Notes under the pieces: generated by a model
Told to the model about the DNA's origin: nothing
The model's input: only the letters and a program-made list of their open reading frames with translations
Database searches by the model: none
From: Chondrosia reniformis
Taxonomy: Eukaryota > Porifera > Demospongiae > Chondrillida > Chondrillidae
Length of the DNA: 64,000 nucleotides
Direction of reading: 5' to 3'
NCBI GenBank assembly: GCA_947172415.1
Contig: OX359194.1
Coordinates: forward strand, 3,286,001 to 3,350,000
Made by a program: the position numbers and the translations under genes
Part shown: positions 58,201 through 64,000 of the stretch, piece after piece
How the letters are laid out: each line of letters begins with the position of its first letter
Numbering within the stretch: position 1 is the first letter of the stretch

Positions 58201-61068
58201 AAAGTTCAAAATTAGACACTGTACGTACAGTTAAAAACATGTAATATCAATACTTGTTAGTTCAAAGTTCAAATAACTATAAAAACAAACACTTGTGGTT
58301 CAAAATTAACGATGTGCTTGGAATTAGGTATGTAGCTCACCTGTGGGTTTGATGCCTGAGTCTGTATATCAGCCAGTGTATTAGTGTGGCCTCCCAGTGT
58401 ATGTACACATGCTTTAGTGCGCATATCCCACACCTAGAAAAATGTATAAATAGATGTACTCACAAACTATACCACTTGAAACATGGTTTGTGTGTGTCTA
58501 AAGTTGCAAGATTTGTTTGACAGAAAAATTGTTTGTAAAGTAACCACTGCCAAAGGTGCTATCCTTCCAATATGGAAATATTACATTACATTGTGGTATG
58601 TACTGAAATGATTTTATGTAATTTCTCATTATAACGATATAATATAAAACTAATAGGCACATAACATTTCCTTCTACGTAGATGATATACAAGATTTACA
58701 TTCCCATAACAAAGAATTACAAGTCCAAGGGTGAATTTAATGGGTAAATATGTACATGTGTCATGTAATACGTACATAGAATGCTAATATTAACTAGTCC
58801 TCAAGTAACCACTATGCAATCAACTAGCTGTTGTCCCATTTTTAGTATCTCATTGTACGTACATACATATGTATATACATAGATTTAGCACAGAGAGCCA
58901 AGGACTCAGAAAAGTTCAAGAAATATACCCAGGTCACTGATAAAGGATGGAATGCCCAGAACAGCTGTCTGGCCTAGTGCAGAAAAAAGGAGGAGAAAAC
59001 TCTTGTATCTGAAGGTTTAACTTAGTTCCCTATAGGCCTTTTAATCTAAAGTAGATGTACGTATATAGCATCTTGAAAAATGGTGTGTTAGATTATTCAC
59101 AGGTATACACAGTGATACACACACACATACTGGATGAAGGAGGCTATACTAACCCTTGCTGCAGAGTCTCTTCCTCCAGTAACAAGCACATCAATAGTTG
59201 GGTGCAGCGACATGCAATAAACAGCACTAAGATGACCATGGTAATGACGGACAACCTACGAGACAAAGAGTTCAGTTAAATGTGACGGTCTGCTCATTCT
59301 ACATACACATTGCTGGGTTACGTACAGACTGATAAAGTACAGAAATCCTTAAGCTTAAGACATGGCAAATCAAACTAAACAGGGGAATAATGCTTGAAGG
59401 TAGAGCAAAATTAATCTAAGGAGACTTACATACGTACATGAAATAGTTTTGAAATGATAGGGATTGTTTGTTACATACATTGAAAACAGCATTAAGTTAT
59501 TTCAGCCTCAGCAACACGTGCAATTTACAGCTATTGGAGGTCAAACTTCATCAGCGAAAATTTGAAGGCAAAATGTTCAAATGCTGAAACTTTGTGTTAC
59601 TGATGTTCATTTTTAAACATGACATACGTAGTTTTAGGCAATCAAATTATAAAGACTAAAAGCTAGTAACTCTAGAATGATAGAATAAGGATTCTTATAG
59701 AATGATAGCAAAAGTACACATTAGGAACTACACCTATTATTAACCTTATTTTGTTCCAAATCCCAGCATTTCACCATCTTATCCTCGCCAGCTGAGAATA
59801 AGTAGGGTTGCCGTGGAGACACTTCCAGTGCTCTAACTGTGCTTATATGACCTGTCAAAGTCAATTTCAGCTTCCCACTTGCAAGCTCCCAAATCTAATG
59901 TTATTGCAAACAATAGAGTGAGCAGATAATATTTAGGTAAATCATAATTATCAAACTCGTTTTTGGATGAATTATCTTACAGCTGTGTACATATTTAACC
60001 TTAATACATGTATGTAACTCAATGCCATATGTATCATGAGATTAAAAGCAAGCAGTTAAGCAAGACTGTGTCCAATTACACTGGGTCCCCTTGCAAAGTA
60101 GCAGTTGACATGGCATATGTAAAATAGAGGGTGAAAGTAGAGATATACAGTGGAACGGCAATCATCCAAACGTCAGTCAACAGGCCAATTTGCTGTACAA
60201 TTGTAAAATGGCTAATAGGAAGAGAAAAAGAATAGTTCCTTCCCTGAATTGAAAGCTTTAAAATGCTTCAGCTCACCTATTTCAGTTTCAAACCAATTTT
60301 AGTTAAAATTTAACTAAAAAGCAACTAACATGTCAAAGCTAACCCAATTAGTTCCAATAAAGTTCCACTCAGTGACTGTACTTTAATATTATCTTTGTCG
60401 GAGACTATACCCATTAACACTAGGCACTAACTGTACCAATAAACTTATAATGTTGACATTAGTACATAATAAATCACAAATTGCAGTAATGAATATGAAT
60501 CTATACTACCCGTGATTACCTTAATGACTCTATCATTGGCACCTGTAGCAAACCATTCATTAGTAGGGTCAATTGCAAGACATCTCACCCACCCCAAGTG
60601 ACCACTGATGACCTGAAAGGACACCACACGGGATGATCACTAGTACATGGATGGAATGAGTGGATGCTTGGATGGGTGGATTGGTGGGTGGGATGAGTGG
60701 ATGGGTGGATGGGATGGGTGGATGGAATGAGTGGATTGGTGGGTGGGATGAGTGAATGGGTGGATGGATGGGATGGATGGGATGGATGGGATGAGTGGAT
60801 GGGTGGATGGGTGGGATAAGTGGATGGGTGGATGGATGGGATGGATGGGATGGATGGGTGGATGGATGGGTGGATGGACAGATGGACAGATGGGATAAGT
60901 GGATGGAGGAATGATCTTACTCTCATGAGTTTCCAGGGAGAATGCCATTTCGGTTTTGGTGCATAAACAGCTTGTTTGGCCAGTGCGAGTTGCTGTGACG
61001 GAGTAATGGTTTGCAAGGCCTTAGAAGTAGACCCCCTAAGCATATCATCAACACCATGTCCAGAAGGG
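55291..61068 (-). CDS. PLRG1: PLRG1/PRP46 WD40 spliceosome protein, C-terminal nine exons
   Basis: Exons in order: 61068-60921, 60612-60520, 59894-59745, 59255-59154, 58433-58341, 58076-57958, 57440-57301, 55975-55782, 55350-55291. All phases close and give about 365 residues. The lead-in [20 protein letters not shown] is the conserved segment before the WD repeats. Then come seven WD40 blades, among them [70 protein letters not shown] and [18 protein letters not shown]. The short last exon [19 protein letters not shown] is the family's basic tail. PLRG1 is part of the CDC5L/Prp19-associated core of the spliceosome in the nucleus. The N-terminal region (about 150-200 residues in animals) was not found between 61069 and the window end. 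Confidence 0.93.
56105..56510. repeat. Foldback repeat in PLRG1 intron 8
   Basis: Arms (AACTCAGGGGTAACTCTCTT and its complement at 56460-56497) enclose a local hairpin (TCAATCTCCAAGCTC with GAGCTTGGAGATTGA) and a hammerhead-like core CTGAAGAAGGCCACA...TGGTCGAAACGTC at 56404-56439. The near-identical AAGTCTTCCTAATT and AAGTCTTCCTATT flank it. Confidence 0.75.
60640..60905 (+). repeat. GGATG-rich minisatellite in PLRG1 intron 1 of the visible set
   Basis: About 260 bp of GGATGGATGGG and GGATGAGTGGATTGG units lie between two PLRG1 exons. It is G-rich on the plus strand with GGG runs. Confidence 0.9.
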
Positions 61069-61537
61069 CTGCAAACAGAACACAAGACAAGTAGAGTTCC
61101 ATACACACAAATACACAGAAATGAAGAAGTAGAATTTACCAGGATACAGGGATTTTGCAGTACAATTTGACTTACCGTACAGTCTACATAATATATCTGA
61201 AAATATTACTATGGTTCAACAGGCCCAGATCAGTTATACAAAAATATATTTCTCTAACACCTCAAAATATGCAGACTCAGTAATAGTATATAACAGAGTC
61301 TGTAATTACTGATAAATAATTCATAAAATGGCTGCTAATTACTGATAAATAATTCATAAGATGGCTGCCAGTACTAATAAATAATTCATAGGATGGCTGC
61401 CAAGTTCTTGGAATACACAGCTTACATATTGTAAAACCTGCATGGGCATGCACAATAACTAGATAGAATTCTTTAAGTAAACATTGAAAGGCTATTTCCA
61501 TGGAAACAGGTTTCATGTGTATCTACGTATGTGGAAT

Positions 61538-61545
61538 TATAAATA
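61538..61545 (+). promoter_or_regulatory. Possible TATA box of the HNH gene
   Basis: TATAAATA lies 63 bases before the ATG of the HNH gene. Position is plausible, but in AT-rich DNA such matches are common. Confidence 0.3.
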
Positions 61546-61607
61546 TTCGGGCAAATATTTTCCCTTCATTTCAAAGTACGAGTGAATACAAGTTCCCAAG
61601 AATCAAA

Positions 61608-62656
61608 ATGTCTGGTAAGCAGAATATAAAGTGCTTCCTATCGTAGTTCAGACTAGCAGGAACTTACTACGTATAGCTGAAATAGTCAGAGGCATATACA
61701 GCAATTATAGGCCTATAGTACGTAATACTTAATAGCAAGTATTATAGTTATGGGAGAAAATAAACTATGCAGTTTTGAAAGATGGTATTTTTATGAAAGT
61801 AGTATAACATGTACAGCAAATAGAAATGTATTAATGTCAACTCCTAAAACAGTTTTTAGGGGCTGCCGCAGGCAGCCCCTTATATTGTTTTCATTTGCCG
61901 ATTACGTTGTATGGCTTCATGTTACGGAAAGATATATATATATATATATAATACGGGTTGATACGCAACTATTATAACACTTTATTTATACGTCGATATA
62001 TATTTAATACAGGTTCATATATACGCAACTATTATAATACTTTATAATACTTAATTTATACATCAATACATCGTTTTGCAAATGGCGGCGTTTTGGAAGC
62101 TTTAGTTAACGAAGCTTTTCTGTCGCTATTTATAATGTTCAGGACACTTAAGCGTCCTCAATCGTTAGTATTACGAATATATATATTAAATGCCAACGAT
62201 ACGGCCAAGTAGTTCGAGTTAATTCGGGGGGCGGCAGCCCCACGAGTTTTTAAACTCGAAATACTTGTTTTTCAGTTACACTTTATTGGTACAAGGCTAC
62301 CAACTGTACTGACATTGATGTCCCTTACATTCTGTTTACTCCATTATCCAGGTGAAGGAAAAGATTTCACAGACAAGCAAAAGGAGATTATCAAACAACA
62401 AGGTGGAAATAAATGTTTCTACTGTGGTACCGGTGGAGATCAAGAGATAGATCACCTCACTCCACTAAGCAGGGGTGGGAATAACTCTCTAGAGAATGGG
62501 GTGCCATCATGCACTACTTGCAATAGAGAGAAGGGCGACAAAACCTATGGAGAATACAAGCCAGGGTGCAACAAGCAAGACTTGAAATACTCACCAGAGA
62601 CATTTTCCTTCACAGACAAGGGCGGGAAGACGGGAGAGTATCATTACAGAATGTAG
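61608..62656 (+). CDS. Two-exon HNH endonuclease, bacterial-like
   Basis: Exon 1 (61608-61614) encodes only Met-Ser and one base, then a GTAAGC donor. Exon 2 (62352-62656) follows a CCATTATCCAG acceptor, and the phase closes to 103 residues. The core CFYCGTGGDQEIDHLTPLSR, GGNNSLENGVPSCTTCNREK is a McrA-type HNH nuclease: two CxxC zinc knuckles, the DH metal-binding step, and the central N in LEN. The last H of the motif is not evident, as in many members of this type. The tail KYSPETFSFTDKGGKTGEYH is unknown. Such proteins are mostly bacterial or phage DNA nucleases. An animal gene with an intron carrying an H1 element suggests old transfer and domestication, or an undescribed animal family. 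If the intron is not spliced, a 113-codon frame from 62315 is the alternative. Confidence 0.8.
61856..62268 (-). mobile_element. H1 copy 4, in intron of the HNH gene
   Basis: Complete reverse-oriented copy: it starts TTAGGGGCTGCCGCAGGCAG and ends CTCGAAATACTTGT. It fills most of the single intron (61615-62351) of the HNH endonuclease gene. Confidence 0.8.
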
Positions 62657-63488
62657 ATCAAAGACAGGACTGTACTGCACATTAATACCAAACTACAAAA
62701 ATAGTCTAGTGTGTGTGTATACGTACATACATAGGTAGTTGTTAATATAATGAGAGTGAAATATTTGCTACTCTAAAATTTAAAATGAATGTATTCAGAG
62801 ACAACACACTGAAAGTCTATAAGACGTATATACCCAACACAAACAATTACACATTTCCACATATAATCTCAGAAATACGGCCCAAACAATGTCGCTACCA
62901 CAATCATAATACATATGTATGCTCACAACATACCATAAGTACGTATACATAGTGAAATAAATTTCACTTCCACTTGCCTCAAACATGCATAAAATGAGAA
63001 TAAATGTACATACGTACATACGTATGTACATATTACCAGTTATAGGCTTCAAATATTGTAATCCTAAAATACGTATATAGAAAGTAGGTAGATACTAATC
63101 TACAATTACTTAACCTCAATTCATTATAATTATATGTTTCAAATATAACAATGACTTACGTATAAGTGGAAAAGATCCAATGTCCTACCTAAAGCTAAGG
63201 ATAAACCTATTTAGAATATCACAACCAAAAATGTGGCAATGAAGTCACACATATACATGTGTACATAATAACAACCTTATACGTACTAGTAGATTCATTT
63301 GTTAACCTTTGTGGAATGCCTGTTTCTTAGAATATGTTATTCCCAGAAGCATGAGAAAGGGAAAACTCAACATTCCTTGGAAAGACGTGATTTATTTCTG
63401 TTACTATGGTGATGCGTGATAAAAAGCTGTGATTCACGTGAAAGATGACCTCTGGCTATAAAAGTCATTTAATGCAAGGGATACTTAC
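62657..63488. other. Non-coding interval
   Basis: AT-rich with several GTACATACGTAC-type alternating tracts (62717-62735, 63005-63030). The missing PLRG1 N-terminal exons would be expected here or beyond the window. I found only weak exon-like pieces, none matching PLRG1. Confidence 0.3.
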
Positions 63489-63547
63489 CTTCTCATAAAA
63501 GTGAACCTCTTTAATTTGACAAATACAGTCAGTTAAAAAGGCTATGG
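63489..63547 (-). CDS. Possible internal exon of an unidentified gene
   Basis: On the minus strand, a TTATCAG acceptor and a perfect GTAAGT donor bracket 59 bases encoding IAFLTDCICQIKEVHFYEK, ending in phase 0. The peptide looks protein-like, but I cannot place it. It does not match the PLRG1 N-terminus I know. The polypyrimidine tract is weak. Confidence 0.35.
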
Positions 63548-63695
63548 CTGATAAGTACATATATGAAATGATATTAAAAGAATAACATGATGCATGCCAT
63601 ACTTGTTCATTTTAACAGGACTGTAGATCTAGACCCAAGTTTAACTTGCCTTGAAATTAAATTTTACAAAATGTTTAATCAACTGTACGTATGTA

Positions 63696-63881
63696 CTGTA
63701 AAACCATTAATACATATTAGCGTGCCATTAATGTTAGCAAAATTAGCGATGCGATATCATTCGCTAACATTTATGGTCACTAAAATGTTTATTATTACGC
63801 ATGTGCAGTAGCGTGGAGAAAGTATTTAACACAGAATGCTAAATTTAATGGACGCTAATAAATGTATTGATGGTTTTACAG
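63696..63881. mobile_element. TA-flanked MITE, 186 bp
   Basis: Ends CTGTAAAACCATTAATACAT and the complement ending GGTTTTACAG, with about 45 bp of imperfect pairing (TTAGCGT, CATTAA blocks). TA lies outside both ends (63694-63695 and 63882-63883). The rest of the window to 64000 shows nothing recognisable. Confidence 0.75.
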
Positions 63882-64000
63882 TATACACCCGTATTCGCTC
63901 TAAAAATTCGTCACCCTTTGTGCAGTGAAATTTCGTCATTTGAGGCTATTAGAGCTGGAAGGAAGAGAACTAGCGAAGGTGGCGAATATTTAGATTTTTC

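Noticed and set aside
60585-61106. Long minus-strand frame rich in [11 protein letters not shown] repeats
   Set aside because: It is a read-through of a PLRG1 exon into the GGATG minisatellite, not a protein. The frame exists because the repeat has no stops in that phase.
61155-61185. A 21-base minus-strand microexon with GTAAGT donor as the next PLRG1 exon
   Set aside because: The phase needed to join the exon at 61068 makes an in-frame stop.
1-64000. CRISPR arrays, rRNA genes, bacterial operons or replication origins
   Set aside because: No regularly spaced short repeats with unique spacers, no rRNA-like conserved blocks, and genes are intron-split, so none apply.

Overview
This is nuclear DNA of an invertebrate animal. 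It is AT-rich, its genes carry many short GT-AG introns, and it is crowded with DNA transposons, non-LTR retrotransposons and foldback repeats. Animal-type genes (a PLRG1 spliceosome factor, an EF-hand/coiled-coil/KASH-like membrane protein, an ABCG transporter piece) rule out bacteria. A sponge or other early-branching marine animal is my best guess, but that is inference from gene density and style only.

Layout. 1-9590 is a nest of transposons. A Tc1-type transposase is split by a 9.4 kb Tc1-type element (49-9425). That element is itself split by a second Tc1-type element (681-3609) and by a non-LTR retrotransposon (4768-7845). Both Tc1-type elements carry a BEN-domain-like gene facing their transposase. 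10-20 kb is a graveyard: a degraded Tc1 transposase, a Ty3/gypsy pol split by a non-LTR element, a dispersed repeat (R1) and a hairpin-ended short element (H1). 20.5-22.9 kb holds the middle exons of an ABCG2-like half-transporter with no start or end found.

24.2-31.3 kb is a tandem duplication of a gene for a 530-560 residue kinase-like protein. The two copies differ by about 42 amino acids but only about 6 silent changes, by hand count. A 705 bp Mutator-type foldback element entered upstream of copy 2, and copy 1 preserves the empty site. 31-39 kb holds simple repeats, a near-perfect 168 bp-arm palindrome, a Mutator-type element that captured a RecQ-helicase fragment (34817-35895), and another non-LTR fragment.

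40.4-61.1 kb is the most gene-like part: an uncharacterised 4-exon gene (207 aa), a 20-exon gene (831 aa) with EF-hand-like N-terminus, long coiled coil and KASH-like tail, and on the opposite strand PLRG1 (nine C-terminal exons; N-terminus not found). 61.6-62.7 kb holds a two-exon gene for a bacterial-looking HNH endonuclease, whose intron contains an H1 copy. The last kilobase has a possible minus-strand exon and a TA-flanked MITE.

Most exon boundaries were derived by reading splice sites and checking that every phase closes. There is no transcript evidence. Family names rest on motifs I recognise, not on searches.
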